This document shows, piece after piece, positions 27,774 to 36,827 of a stretch of DNA of 64,000 bases. The notes beneath the pieces are model-generated. The model saw only the letters and a list, made by a program, of their open reading frames with translations. It had not been told where the DNA came from and ran no database searches. Position 1 is the stretch's first letter. Each line of letters begins with the position of its first letter. The stretch comes from Caryophanales bacterium UBA1188 (GTDB lineage Bacteria; Bacillota_I; Bacilli_A; Izemoplasmatales; UBA1188), in NCBI GenBank assembly GCA_002310135.1, contig DBYK01000006.1, positions 32,346 through 96,345 of the forward strand, read 5' to 3'. Position numbers and translations under genes: made by a program.

Positions 27774-27808
27774 AAATATCTCCAAGCGAATAAGCCTTGG
27801 AGATATTT
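27774..27808 (-). terminator. Terminator after the MFS transporter
   Basis: A 13-bp perfect stem (core ATATCTCCAAG / CTTGGAGATAT) with a 9-nt loop, flanked by A/T runs. It sits 15 nt after the transporter stop. Confidence 0.85.
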
Positions 27809-27822
27809 AATTATTCAAATTT

Positions 27823-29496
27823 TTAGTCGTCTTCTGCGCCCGCTAAAGCTTCAATATTTGAAACTGGGATTGGTTTAGCATCACCATGTTTAACGAATAA
27901 CATTGTGAAGAGGGCACAAATTGAAAATAGGCAACAATATGGGAAGAGGGCAGTCATACCAAACATATCCATCATCATACCTGAGAAGATAGGAGTTGCG
28001 ATTTGAGCGGCCATAGATGCAGTGTAATAATATCCAGTATATCTTCCGACATCTGCGCCTTTACACATTTCAACAACCATAGGGAATGAGTTAACATTGA
28101 TTGTAGCCCATCCTATACCCGCAAGAGCCATAACTGCATATGTTAAAGCCGCACTCTTTTCTGTTAAGAAAGCACCAATCAAGAACGCAGCAAATAGAAT
28201 GCATATACCTATAATTATTGTTTTCTTTCTTCCTAATTTAGAAGAAATAAGACCAATTGGAATATATGATATGATAGCTGCAGCTTGAGCAACTATTAAT
28301 TGAACTGAATATGATGTATTGAGCACATTTGTTGCATAAACACTGAATTTAGAAGTTGCAGCATTATAAGCGAAGAACCAAAGAACAATAGATGCAAGAA
28401 TTAAGCCAAATGATTTTCTAACATCTTTAGGCATTCTTTCTTCACCGCTTTCACTCTTCGCAGCTTTACCTAAATCTTCTACAGATTCAGCTTCTTCTTC
28501 TAATATGCCATATTCTTTTTCAAGAGCAATTCTTTCTTGAACAAGTTTAGGCTCTTTAACTAGAATGATGAATAATACTAAGAATACAATCATTAAAATA
28601 GACAATACAACGAATGACCAAATATGAGGTTTATAATCTGAATCAAGGAAAGTTAAGAATCCAAGAGCGATTACACCACCTACTGATCCTGCGAGATTGA
28701 TAACTGCGTTAGCTTTACTTCTTAGTGGTTTTGGTGTAACATCTGGCATTAACGCTACCGCAGGACTTCTGTATGACCCCATTGCGACTAGTACAATGCA
28801 TAAAATTATCATAAATCCTATAAAGTATCCAATGTTTGCGCCTCTTACATCCTGTGCTAAGAAACTTCTAGCATCAGATGCCAAAACTTTTTCACCATAT
28901 ACTTTAGTTTCTCCACCATTAGTAAAGCAGTATACTTTATCTCCGACTTTGAATTCTTTTTCAGAATTGATTGTTTCTTTTTCTGTACGAGATATAATGT
29001 TTTTGAATGATTCAACTATATCCCAATCTCCACTCTTCTTTTCAACAAGAACATCATGTTCTCTATACACTCCATCAACATCCGCTAAAACATATGTTTT
29101 ATAGAGTTCATCAGTTTCTTTAGGAGTATAGTCGCTACTTTCAACTACGCATGTGTAAACTGGTTCAATATTTGCATCTTTGATTTTGTTATCTTGAAGT
29201 TGAGTGAACATACCAACTAACAAGAATACGCAAGCAGCCACAACTGTACCAATTACGATAAATGGCGTTCTTCTTCCGTATTTAGTTGATGTCTTATCAG
29301 AGATAACTCCAAACACAGGGATTAAGAATAGAGCAACAACATTATCAATCGCAAGGACAACGCCGCTCCATGTTTGGTTCAAACCAAATGAATTGACAAG
29401 TACTCTCGCAAGAACTGTGTCGTAGACTTGCCAAAACATGCAAATGATTAAAAATGCAAAACCAACAAATATGGTTTTCTTATAATCAAGTTTCAT
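27823..29496 (-). CDS. SLC45-like MFS sugar transporter with a soluble insertion
   Basis: A 12-helix major-facilitator protein. The GVISDKTSTKYGRRTPFIVIG loop and SYRSPAVALMPDVTPKPLRS (shown in parts) resemble SLC45-type sucrose or disaccharide/proton symporters found in gut Bacillota. Between the third and fourth helices, residues about 103-213 are hydrophilic and contain a beta-rich stretch (FKVGDKVYCF). This insertion is absent from standard members and lengthens the protein to 557 residues. A single gene with its own terminator. The sugar is unknown; the nearby GH3 and GH43 genes suggest plant-derived oligosaccharides. Confidence 0.8.
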   Translation of the reverse strand: MKLDYKKTIFVGFAFLIICMFWQVYDTVLARVLVNSFGLNQTWSGVVLAIDNVVALFLIPVFGVISDKTSTKYGRRTPFIVIGTVVAACVFLLVGMFTQLQDNKIKDANIEPVYTCVVESSDYTPKETDELYKTYVLADVDGVYREHDVLVEKKSGDWDIVESFKNIISRTEKETINSEKEFKVGDKVYCFTNGGETKVYGEKVLASDARSFLAQDVRGANIGYFIGFMIILCIVLVAMGSYRSPAVALMPDVTPKPLRSKANAVINLAGSVGGVIALGFLTFLDSDYKPHIWSFVVLSILMIVFLVLFIILVKEPKLVQERIALEKEYGILEEEAESVEDLGKAAKSESGEERMPKDVRKSFGLILASIVLWFFAYNAATSKFSVYATNVLNTSYSVQLIVAQAAAIISYIPIGLISSKLGRKKTIIIGICILFAAFLIGAFLTEKSAALTYAVMALAGIGWATINVNSFPMVVEMCKGADVGRYTGYYYTASMAAQIATPIFSGMMMDMFGMTALFPYCCLFSICALFTMLFVKHGDAKPIPVSNIEALAGAEDD

Positions 29497-29547
29497 ATTT
29501 TCCTCTCTTTTATTTAATTATCTTAAGTTTGTCTAAATATATTTTAC

Positions 29548-29564
29548 TATAAATGTTGTTTATA
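29548..29564. promoter_or_regulatory. Operator-like inverted repeat before the MFS gene
   Basis: TATAAA / TTTATA separated by TGTTG, 52 nt upstream of the transporter start in the divergent region with gdhA. AT-rich, so chance occurrence is possible. Confidence 0.25.
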
Positions 29565-29597
29565 ATAAAATAAAATTAAGAATCTTTAGAAAAGTCA

Positions 29598-29627
29598 TTG
29601 AAAAATAGTAAACAAAAGATTTAAATA
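29598..29627 (+). promoter_or_regulatory. gdhA promoter
   Basis: TTGAAA (29598-29603), 18-nt spacer, TAAATA (29622-29627). A GGGGG ribosome binding site lies about 10 nt before the ATG. Confidence 0.45.
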
Positions 29628-29656
29628 TATCTATATCTATAGGGGGTACATAAAAT

Positions 29657-31003
29657 ATGTATAAAAGTAAATACTTAAATGAATTATTTGATGGTGTTAA
29701 AACTAAATATTCAAATGAACCAGAATTTATTCAAGCAGTTGAAGAATTTTTTGATTCAATGGATTTCTTAGTTGAAAAAGATCCAAACATTGAAAAGAGC
29801 GCAGTATTAGAAAGACTCATTGTTCCAGAAAGAATTATTCAATTTAGAGTTCCGTGGGTAGATGATAATGGAAAAATTCAAGTTAATACAGGTTATAGAG
29901 TACAATTCAATTCAGCTATAGGTCCATATAAAGGTGGGATGAGATTTGATAAAAGTGTTAACTTATCTGTATTAAAATTCTTGGGTTTCGAACAAACCTT
30001 TAAAAATAGTTTAACTGGATTGCCTATGGGTGGAGGTAAAGGTGGAAGTGATTTTGACCCTAAGAATAAATCAGATGCTGAAGTTATGAGATTTTGTCAA
30101 TCTTTCATGAGTGAATTCTATCATTTCATAGGTCCAGATATGGATGTTCCTGCTGGAGATTTAGGCTTTGGCGCAAGAGAAATAGGCTATATGGTAGGAG
30201 AATATAAGAAATTAACACATAAATGGGGTAGGGTTTTCACAGGTAAAGGAATGTCTTATGGTGGATCACTTGCAAGACCTGAATCTACTGGTTATGGATT
30301 ATGTTATTTCGTTGAAGAAATGCTTAAAACTTATAAAAACACAGATTTCAAAGGAAAGAAAGTTATCATCTCTGGTAAAGGCAAAGTATCAATTATGGCA
30401 TTAAAGAAAGCTGTTGAACTAGGCGCTATAGTTGTTGGAATGAGCGATACTTCTGGTTATATTGGTAGTGATAAAGCTCTTGATTATGATGAAATATATT
30501 CAATAGCGAATAATAGAGGAAATCTTGAAAAAGAATATATTAAAAAACACAGCGATGTTAAACATAGTTCAAATCCAAATGATCTTTGGAAAATTAAATG
30601 TGATATCGCCCTTCCTTGTGCAACACAAGCTGAAATTAGCATTATAAATGCTAAAGAATTAAAAGAAAATGGATGCTATTTAGTTGCTGAAGGAGCAAAT
30701 ATGCCATGCAATATTGATGCAATTAGATATTTCAACGAAAACGGAGTGCTCTTTGCGCCAGGTAAAGCGTCTAATGCTGGTGGTGTTGCTGTATCAGGCC
30801 TTGAAATGTCTCAAAATGCAATGCATCTCACTTGGACATTTGAAGAAGTTGATAGTAAGCTTAAAGATATTATGGTTAATATATTTAATGAATGTTATAA
30901 AAAAGCAAAAGAATTTAATGTTCCAACAAATTTAGCTCTTGGAGCAAATATAAGTGGATTTTTAAAAGTCTATGATGCAATGATACAAGAGGGCGTTATA
31001 TAA
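29657..31003 (+). CDS. gdhA: NADP-specific glutamate dehydrogenase (hexameric)
   Basis: Assimilates ammonia by reductive amination of 2-oxoglutarate to glutamate. At 448 residues it is the classical small hexameric type. The catalytic segment PMGGGKGGSDFDPK, the substrate Lys in GPYKGGMRF, and FTGKGMSYGGSLARPESTGYG (shown in family context) are all intact. A Rossmann coenzyme domain begins at KKVIISGKGKVS. Single-gene unit with its own promoter. Confidence 0.95.
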   Translation: MYKSKYLNELFDGVKTKYSNEPEFIQAVEEFFDSMDFLVEKDPNIEKSAVLERLIVPERIIQFRVPWVDDNGKIQVNTGYRVQFNSAIGPYKGGMRFDKSVNLSVLKFLGFEQTFKNSLTGLPMGGGKGGSDFDPKNKSDAEVMRFCQSFMSEFYHFIGPDMDVPAGDLGFGAREIGYMVGEYKKLTHKWGRVFTGKGMSYGGSLARPESTGYGLCYFVEEMLKTYKNTDFKGKKVIISGKGKVSIMALKKAVELGAIVVGMSDTSGYIGSDKALDYDEIYSIANNRGNLEKEYIKKHSDVKHSSNPNDLWKIKCDIALPCATQAEISIINAKELKENGCYLVAEGANMPCNIDAIRYFNENGVLFAPGKASNAGGVAVSGLEMSQNAMHLTWTFEEVDSKLKDIMVNIFNECYKKAKEFNVPTNLALGANISGFLKVYDAMIQEGVI

Positions 31004-31078
31004 AATAAGGTTTTTTATAAATTATTTGTCATCTTCTTCTATCGTCATATTTTTAATCAAATAAAAAAAATATTAAAA

Positions 31079-31090
31079 CTTCTTAAGAAG
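31079..31090. promoter_or_regulatory. Palindrome next to the regulator promoter
   Basis: A perfect 12-bp palindrome (CTTCTTAAGAAG) ends 5 nt before the -35 of the TetR-like gene promoter. A likely operator for that regulator. Confidence 0.45.
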
Positions 31091-31095
31091 ATACA

Positions 31096-31124
31096 TTGAC
31101 AAATCGTTTTTAATTATCTATAAT
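31096..31124 (+). promoter_or_regulatory. Consensus sigma-A promoter of the TetR-like gene
   Basis: Exact TTGACA (31096-31101), 17-nt spacer, exact TATAAT (31119-31124). It is the only perfect consensus promoter noticed in the window, which fits a repressed gene. Confidence 0.85.
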
Positions 31125-31175
31125 CTTAAGTAGTAAAAAATATTTAATTGTGTCAAATTTAAGGGGGCAATTATT

Positions 31176-31688
31176 ATGCCGAAACAAGTGTTTTATAAAA
31201 TATCGAAAGATAGGCAAATGAAGTTAATAAAACCTGCGCTCAAGGAATTTGTGAAAAAACCATATGAAAAAATTACCGTTCAAAGTTTAACGGCTACAAT
31301 GAAAATATTAAGAACCGATTTTTATTACTACTTCCTTGATAAAGACGATATCTATAATGGTGTTCTAGAAAACTTTCAAGAACTAGTAAAGAAAACTAAG
31401 GAAGATGCAAATCTTCAAGAAGCTTTAGAAATCTTATTTGAAAATTTAATTCAAAACGAAAGTCCTAGATTCCGCCAATACTTAATAGAATTAACTGATA
31501 GTTATAATCCTCAGTTTGCAATAGAATTATCAAATAGACTAAGAAAGATGTTTGGTTGTCAGTGTGAAGGAGACATTCCTCCTGTAAAAGCAAGAATGAA
31601 GATATATCGTTTCTTAACTGTATTAAATCTTTATGAAAAAGGTGAACTAAAGTTAGAAAGCGCAAGAGAGCTTATCTATAAGAAATAA
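31176..31688 (+). CDS. TetR-family-like transcriptional regulator
   Basis: 170 residues with an N-terminal helix-turn-helix of TetR type: a helix ending PALKEFVKKPYEKITVQSLT and the characteristic FYYYFLDKDDIY. The C-terminal helical domain would bind an effector or make a dimer. The sequence TATMKILRTDFYYY replaces the more usual AGVSRGTFYxHF, so it is a diverged member. GGGGG box upstream. Flanked by gdhA and the GH3 gene, both in the same direction but with separate promoters. The target genes are unknown. Confidence 0.75.
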   Translation: MPKQVFYKISKDRQMKLIKPALKEFVKKPYEKITVQSLTATMKILRTDFYYYFLDKDDIYNGVLENFQELVKKTKEDANLQEALEILFENLIQNESPRFRQYLIELTDSYNPQFAIELSNRLRKMFGCQCEGDIPPVKARMKIYRFLTVLNLYEKGELKLESARELIYKK

Positions 31689-31694
31689 TCACTT

Positions 31695-31724
31695 AAAATC
31701 CTATCGTGTGAACGGTAGGATTTT
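31695..31724 (+). terminator. Terminator after the TetR-like gene
   Basis: A 12-bp stem with one G-T pair (AAAATCCTATCG / CGGTAGGATTTT), 6-nt loop, T run. Confidence 0.88.
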
Positions 31725-31777
31725 TTTATCTAAATAATTAATAATGTGTCATATACATATGTGCATTCACTTTTTCT

Positions 31778-31806
31778 TTGATATTTATAAAAATATAATA
31801 TATAAT
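31778..31806 (+). promoter_or_regulatory. Promoter of the GH3 gene
   Basis: TTGATA (31778-31783), 17-nt spacer, TATAAT (31801-31806). Confidence 0.6.
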
Positions 31807-31850
31807 ATTTTTTGGATATAGATATTTTTAAAAATAAGGAGAAAAGTTTG

Positions 31851-34331
31851 ATGCAAAGATTTGCAAATGTTCAAAAGAACGCTGATGTAAGCAAGAGGGA
31901 ACTTGAGAACAAAGAAGTTTCTTATAGAGCCGCTCTTGAAAGCATCGTTTTGCTTAAAAACGATGGTGCTCTTCCTCTAAAAGGAAAGAAAGTTGCTCTT
32001 TATGGAGCAGGTGTATCACAAACTATTAAAGGCGGTAGTGGATCTGGTGAAGTTAATGAAAGACATCCAATTACTATTCTTGAAGGTATGCAAAATGCAG
32101 GTTTTGAAATTGCTTCTATGCCATGGATTGAAGCATTTGAAAAAGAATGTGAAGATGCATATGTATACTACAAGAAACATCACAGAGGTTTAATTTCATT
32201 AATTAACTCAATGGCTAACCCATTTACACCTCCAGCAGGAAAAGAAATCACTGATGAAGAAATCAAGGCAAGTGATTGCGATACTGCAATTTATGTTGTA
32301 TCTCGTCAAGCAGGTGAAGGCGCTGATAAGAAGATTGAGAAAGGTGAATTTGATCTTCAAGAAATTGAAATTAATTCAATTAAAAAGATGGCAGAATCTT
32401 ATAAGAATTCAGTTTTAGTTATCAACTCTGGTTCTTATATGAGTTTATCAACTATTGATGATGTTAACTTATCTGCTATTATCTTCTTCTGTCAACAAGG
32501 CCAAGAAGGTGGTAGAGCTTTTGCTGACCTCGTTAGCGGTAAAGTTTCACCAAGTGGTAAACTAACTGACTCTTGGGCAAAAGATTATAAAGATATTCCA
32601 TATGCTGATGAATTCTCATATAGAAATGGTGATACAAAGAATGAATATTATCATGAAGGCATCTATGTAGGTTATCGTTATTATGACACATATAAGGTTG
32701 AACCACGTTATCATTTTGGATTTGGCTTATCTTATACTACATTTGATATAAAGACTGTAGCAGCTAATCTTGATGGCGCTAAAGTTAAATTAGATGTTGA
32801 AGTGTCTAATACTGGAAAATTCGCTGGTAAAGAAGTTGTACAAATCTATGCAAGCGCTCCAAGTGGAGAACTTCCTAAAGAATATCAAAGATTAGTTACA
32901 TACAAGAAGACTAAAGAATTAAAACCTGGCGAAAAACAAACATTAAGTTTTGAATTCTGTATGTGTGAATTATCATCATACAAAGAAGCTACTGCTGAAT
33001 ACATCCTTGAAAAAGGTGATTATATCATAAGAGTTGGTAATGCATCTAATAATACTAAAGTTGGTGCAGTAATTACTCTTGATGAAACTAAAGTAACTCA
33101 AAAACTCAAAAACATCTGCAAGATTCAATCAGAATTTGAAGAATTAACTCCAGTTACAAGAGAAAACGAAGATAGCTTAGATGAAGCTTTCAAACTCGAA
33201 GTTAAAGCTGATGATATCAACACTAAAGTTGTTGAATATAAAGACCCAGAAATCTATCACAGCAAAGAAGTTGATGAGATAATGGCTAAATTAAATAATA
33301 AAGATAAAGCTACTATCTGCTGTGGTATGGGATTTGGTGGTATGATGTCAACAGATAAACTATTTACTCCTGGTGCTGTTGGAAGATCTACAGATAAATT
33401 CTATGATAAAGGCTTAATCAACATCAATATGGCTGATGGTCCTGCTGGACTTAGATTATTAAGAGAATCAGCAATCACTCCAAAAGGAAAGCTCAAATTC
33501 GTAAGAGGAAGTTATCTAATGAGTTTCTGGAATACTATGCCAGAATTCATTCTCAAATTCGTTCTTGAAAAAGAAGGAAGAGATGAAAGAATGTATCAAT
33601 ATTGTACTTCATTCCCAGTAGGTACTTCTATCGCTCAAACTTGGAACGAAGAATTATGTGAAGAAATTGGTGCTGCAGTATCTAAAGAAATGGATGAATA
33701 CAATATCACATATTGGCTTGCTCCTGCATTAAATATTCATAGAAACCCACTTTGTGGACGTAACTTTGAATATTATTCTGAAGATCCAGTTGTATCTGGT
33801 AAAACTGCTGCTGCTATTACAAGAGGTGTTCATACTATTCCTGGTAACTACACAACAATCAAACACTTCGCATGTAATAACCAAGAAGACAACAGAAACA
33901 ATTCTAACTCACGTGTTCATGAAAGAGCTTTAAGAGAAATTTACTTAAAGGGCTTTGAAATTTGTGTTAAAGAATCTCATGTTAAATCAGTAATGACATC
34001 ATATAACCTAATCAATGGTGTATATACTCCAGATTCATATGATTTATGCACAATGGCACTTAGAAATGAATGGGGATTTGATGGCGTTGTTATGACTGAC
34101 TGGTCTAGTACAGTTGGTGGACATGGTCAAACAGATGTTGCTGTTGCAATTGGTAACGACTACATCATGCCAGGTGGTGGCGGATGTGTAAACAAAGTTG
34201 CATCAGGCGTTAGAAAAGGTGTAATCACTCAAGAACAATTAGATAGAGCATGCGCTAATATTATTAGAAGTGTAGTTGAATCTAATGTTGCAAAAAAGAT
34301 TAAACCTGATATGTTTAAAGAAGAAAAATAA
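31851..34331 (+). CDS. Beta-glucosidase-like glycoside hydrolase family 3, circularly permuted
   Basis: 826 residues. The usual GH3 domain order is reversed. The (alpha/beta) sandwich C-domain comes first (SIVLLKNDGALPL, GSGSGEV, the GRAFADLVSGKVSPSGKL segment), then a fibronectin-III-like domain around FGFGLSYT, and the TIM-barrel catalytic domain last (MADGPAGLR, GRNFEYYSEDP, TTIKHFACNNQE). The nucleophile Asp750 is in VMTDW. This permuted order is known from rumen Ruminococcus and Butyrivibrio beta-glucosidases. No signal peptide, so it is intracellular. The ATG at 31851 follows AAGGAG; an upstream TTG lacks one. Likely acts on short beta-glucosides imported from plant material. Confidence 0.9.
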   Translation: MQRFANVQKNADVSKRELENKEVSYRAALESIVLLKNDGALPLKGKKVALYGAGVSQTIKGGSGSGEVNERHPITILEGMQNAGFEIASMPWIEAFEKECEDAYVYYKKHHRGLISLINSMANPFTPPAGKEITDEEIKASDCDTAIYVVSRQAGEGADKKIEKGEFDLQEIEINSIKKMAESYKNSVLVINSGSYMSLSTIDDVNLSAIIFFCQQGQEGGRAFADLVSGKVSPSGKLTDSWAKDYKDIPYADEFSYRNGDTKNEYYHEGIYVGYRYYDTYKVEPRYHFGFGLSYTTFDIKTVAANLDGAKVKLDVEVSNTGKFAGKEVVQIYASAPSGELPKEYQRLVTYKKTKELKPGEKQTLSFEFCMCELSSYKEATAEYILEKGDYIIRVGNASNNTKVGAVITLDETKVTQKLKNICKIQSEFEELTPVTRENEDSLDEAFKLEVKADDINTKVVEYKDPEIYHSKEVDEIMAKLNNKDKATICCGMGFGGMMSTDKLFTPGAVGRSTDKFYDKGLININMADGPAGLRLLRESAITPKGKLKFVRGSYLMSFWNTMPEFILKFVLEKEGRDERMYQYCTSFPVGTSIAQTWNEELCEEIGAAVSKEMDEYNITYWLAPALNIHRNPLCGRNFEYYSEDPVVSGKTAAAITRGVHTIPGNYTTIKHFACNNQEDNRNNSNSRVHERALREIYLKGFEICVKESHVKSVMTSYNLINGVYTPDSYDLCTMALRNEWGFDGVVMTDWSSTVGGHGQTDVAVAIGNDYIMPGGGGCVNKVASGVRKGVITQEQLDRACANIIRSVVESNVAKKIKPDMFKEEK

Positions 34332-34345
34332 CACATATAAAAAAT

Positions 34346-34373
34346 AAAGAAGATTTCGCTTGAAATCTTCTTT
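34346..34373. terminator. Bidirectional terminator between GH3 and GH43
   Basis: A 12-bp stem (AAAGAAGATTTC / GAAATCTTCTTT) with a GCTT loop and T run, between convergent genes. Confidence 0.9.
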
Positions 34374-34375
34374 TT

Positions 34376-35818
34376 TTATTCTATTAAAGTAAATTCTTTA
34401 AAATCTAATTTGCCTTTTCCTTGATATTTAAAATATAGTGCACATCTATTGCTGCTCACATTTATTTTATTACTAAATGATACATATTCTAAAGATTTAT
34501 TTATATCTATTATAGTTATAGGTTCACTATCTTTTTCTAAGGATATTAAAAACCTTCCTTTGGCTCTTCCCTTAACTAACACAGATATCTCTTTTGTTTT
34601 GCTTAAATCAAAATATTTAAAACCTACAATAGTCCCATCACTTATATCTTTAATATATTGATCTCCATCACTCTCTCTGTCTTTCCCAGTTTGAGTGAAA
34701 TGAGGTTCATTAAAATGCGTGAATCTAAATACACCATAAAACCTATTTCCACCTTTTTTGATTAAAGATGATGCGATTCTTGCTTCATATGTTCCATGTC
34801 CACTAAGCACATCGCCATTAAAACTAAGTGATGTTCTTTCTGCTTGAATGAAGTATCCATTCTCATCCATCTTTATTTCTTCAGCACATGCTTGTCTTGA
34901 GAAATCATGTTTATTTGTTTGTCTATGATAAAAAACATAATATTTATCTTTAATCTTGATTAGGGAACCATGAGTGTTTCCAGTAAAATCACCTGCATTT
35001 TTAGGGTTAGTATATCCAAAAAGACCAATATCACCATTTGAAACTAAAGTTCCACCAAATTCAAATGGTCCTTTAGGATTAGAAGATATTCCATAACATA
35101 GTTCATGACCTAGGCTTGAAGAATATATAAAATAATATTTATTATTAAATTTTCTCATTGAAGATGCTTCAAAGAAAGGATGATCTTTAAAAGATGAACC
35201 CATACTATTACATTTTGATGGTACACCTATATATTCTAAATCTCCTTTAACTGTCAACATATCATCTTCAAGTTCAAAAACGAATGCACCCATCTTAGTA
35301 GGATTCTTCTTTCCCATTAGTGGAGTTTTTTTATCTATTCCAAATCCTAAATAAATATAAATCTTATCGTCATCATCTCTAAATAATCCAGGATCAAATA
35401 ATAATGGTTCATTTTTACTTCCAAGTATTGTCCCATCTTTATATCTTAAATCACCATAATATTCAAATTTTCCACTTGGACTATTTGATACAGCACAGGA
35501 TATAATTCCTCTAAATCCAATGAAATAATAAAGGTAATATTTATTATCTTTACCTTTTACTACATCAGGAGCGTACATAGAATTAATAATGCCTTTATTT
35601 TTTCTTGGATCTTGACTTTTCTTATAGATTATTCCTTCATATCTCCATTCTTTTAAATTATCTATGCTTGCGCTATATGAAACATAGTCATTTAAGCAAA
35701 ATGACTTACCATTGAATTTATCATGAGAACCATAGATATAAACTCTTCCATCAAATATATGTGGTTCAGCATCTGGAATATATTCATATGATGGAAGATA
35801 TGGATTAAATACTTGCAT
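34376..35818 (-). CDS. Glycoside hydrolase family 43 protein
   Basis: A five-bladed beta-propeller glycosidase, 480 residues, acting on arabinose- or xylose-containing glycans or related sugars. The catalytic base is Asp16 in YIPDAEP, the pKa-modulating Asp is in YAPDVVKG, and the general acid Glu is in FFEASSMRKF. A C-terminal carbohydrate-binding-like beta domain follows residue 340. No signal peptide, so intracellular. It lies 7 nt after an SDR gene, forming a two-gene operon. The exact specificity (xylosidase, arabinofuranosidase, galactosidase) is not readable. Confidence 0.85.
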   Translation of the reverse strand: MQVFNPYLPSYEYIPDAEPHIFDGRVYIYGSHDKFNGKSFCLNDYVSYSASIDNLKEWRYEGIIYKKSQDPRKNKGIINSMYAPDVVKGKDNKYYLYYFIGFRGIISCAVSNSPSGKFEYYGDLRYKDGTILGSKNEPLLFDPGLFRDDDDKIYIYLGFGIDKKTPLMGKKNPTKMGAFVFELEDDMLTVKGDLEYIGVPSKCNSMGSSFKDHPFFEASSMRKFNNKYYFIYSSSLGHELCYGISSNPKGPFEFGGTLVSNGDIGLFGYTNPKNAGDFTGNTHGSLIKIKDKYYVFYHRQTNKHDFSRQACAEEIKMDENGYFIQAERTSLSFNGDVLSGHGTYEARIASSLIKKGGNRFYGVFRFTHFNEPHFTQTGKDRESDGDQYIKDISDGTIVGFKYFDLSKTKEISVLVKGRAKGRFLISLEKDSEPITIIDINKSLEYVSFSNKINVSSNRCALYFKYQGKGKLDFKEFTLIE

Positions 35819-35825
35819 AAAACTC

Positions 35826-36617
35826 CTATTTCTTAATTAATTTCTTAATAATCGCTAATTGAACTCTCTTTGGAAGCATAGATAAAAGTAATAATTTAAA
35901 ATTTAAATTAATTTTATATAGTAGTTTAGGTTTATCTTTGTTTTCAATTTTAAGAAGTAGCTTCGCAAGTTTAATTGGTTTAATAGTTTTAGATTCATTA
36001 TTTTTAACTATCTTCATAAACTTTGAAGCATTTTCTTTGTAAAGGATTGTCTCCTTTTCTATTCTTTCGACATTTCTGATAGAATCATCAATTAATCCTG
36101 TATCAATTGCCCCAGGTCTTACAACCACAACTTTTATATCTAATAAATTTAATTCTTGTCTTAAAGATATAGCATAATTTTCTAAAGTGTTTTTTGTTAA
36201 AGAATATATACCATTAAATGGAAGCGGATCAAGTGGCGCAACTTCACTAGATATAATAATTATTTTTCCATTCTTTTTAATTAAAGGAAAGAAATGTTTA
36301 TTAACTAGATATACACTGAAGAAATTAATATCGAATACTTTTTTAAGTTTATCTTCACTAATTTCAATAAAACTATCCATATAATATGTGCCACTTAAAT
36401 GTATTATGGCATCTATCATACATTCACCCTTAATTTCTTCATACACCTTATTAATTTCTTTAGGATTAGTTAAATCACATTTAAAGAATTTAACATTTTC
36501 TATATCTTCTAATTCTTTAATATCAAGTGCATAAACAAAATAATTATTTGATGCGAATAATTTAGTAACTTCTTTTCCTATTCCGCCTGATGCGCCAGTA
36601 ATTATAATGTTTTTCAT
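35826..36617 (-). CDS. Short-chain dehydrogenase/reductase
   Basis: An SDR of 263 residues with the NAD(P) fingerprint TGASGGIGKEV, the NAG-like HLSGTYY stretch, the catalytic Ser in IISSEVAP and Tyr/Lys in YSLTKN. The ATG at 36617 follows AAGGTGA; a GTG 9 nt upstream is within that box and is rejected. It heads an operon with the GH43 gene and may reduce a sugar-derived or ketone substrate, which cannot be specified. Confidence 0.85.
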   Translation of the reverse strand: MKNIIITGASGGIGKEVTKLFASNNYFVYALDIKELEDIENVKFFKCDLTNPKEINKVYEEIKGECMIDAIIHLSGTYYMDSFIEISEDKLKKVFDINFFSVYLVNKHFFPLIKKNGKIIIISSEVAPLDPLPFNGIYSLTKNTLENYAISLRQELNLLDIKVVVVRPGAIDTGLIDDSIRNVERIEKETILYKENASKFMKIVKNNESKTIKPIKLAKLLLKIENKDKPKLLYKINLNFKLLLLSMLPKRVQLAIIKKLIKK

Positions 36618-36723
36618 ATATTTCACCTTAATAAATCTTCTAACACAAATATTTGATTATCAGTTAAAGAATCTTGAAGCAAATGTATGTTTATAAACCC
36701 TTTAAACTTTTAGGTTTATTTTT

Positions 36724-36822
36724 TTATTGGAATTGTTGTAAGGCCTTCTTTAGAAGCTTCTTTTTTGCAACAATTATAACATTTGCAGTATGTGCACTAC
36801 CATCCTTAGCTGTTAATTTAAC
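36724..36822 (-). pseudogene. C-terminal remnant of an unknown gene
   Basis: An open stretch of 32 codons with no start, ending in TAA, that reads like a real basic protein tail (KDGSAHTANVIIVAKKKLLK, then KALQQFQ). The upstream frame is closed by a TAG. It lies between the SDR gene and the broken RhuM gene. The remaining sequence from 36618 to 36827 shows nothing else convincing. Could be a chance frame. Confidence 0.3.
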
Positions 36823-36827
36823 CTATA

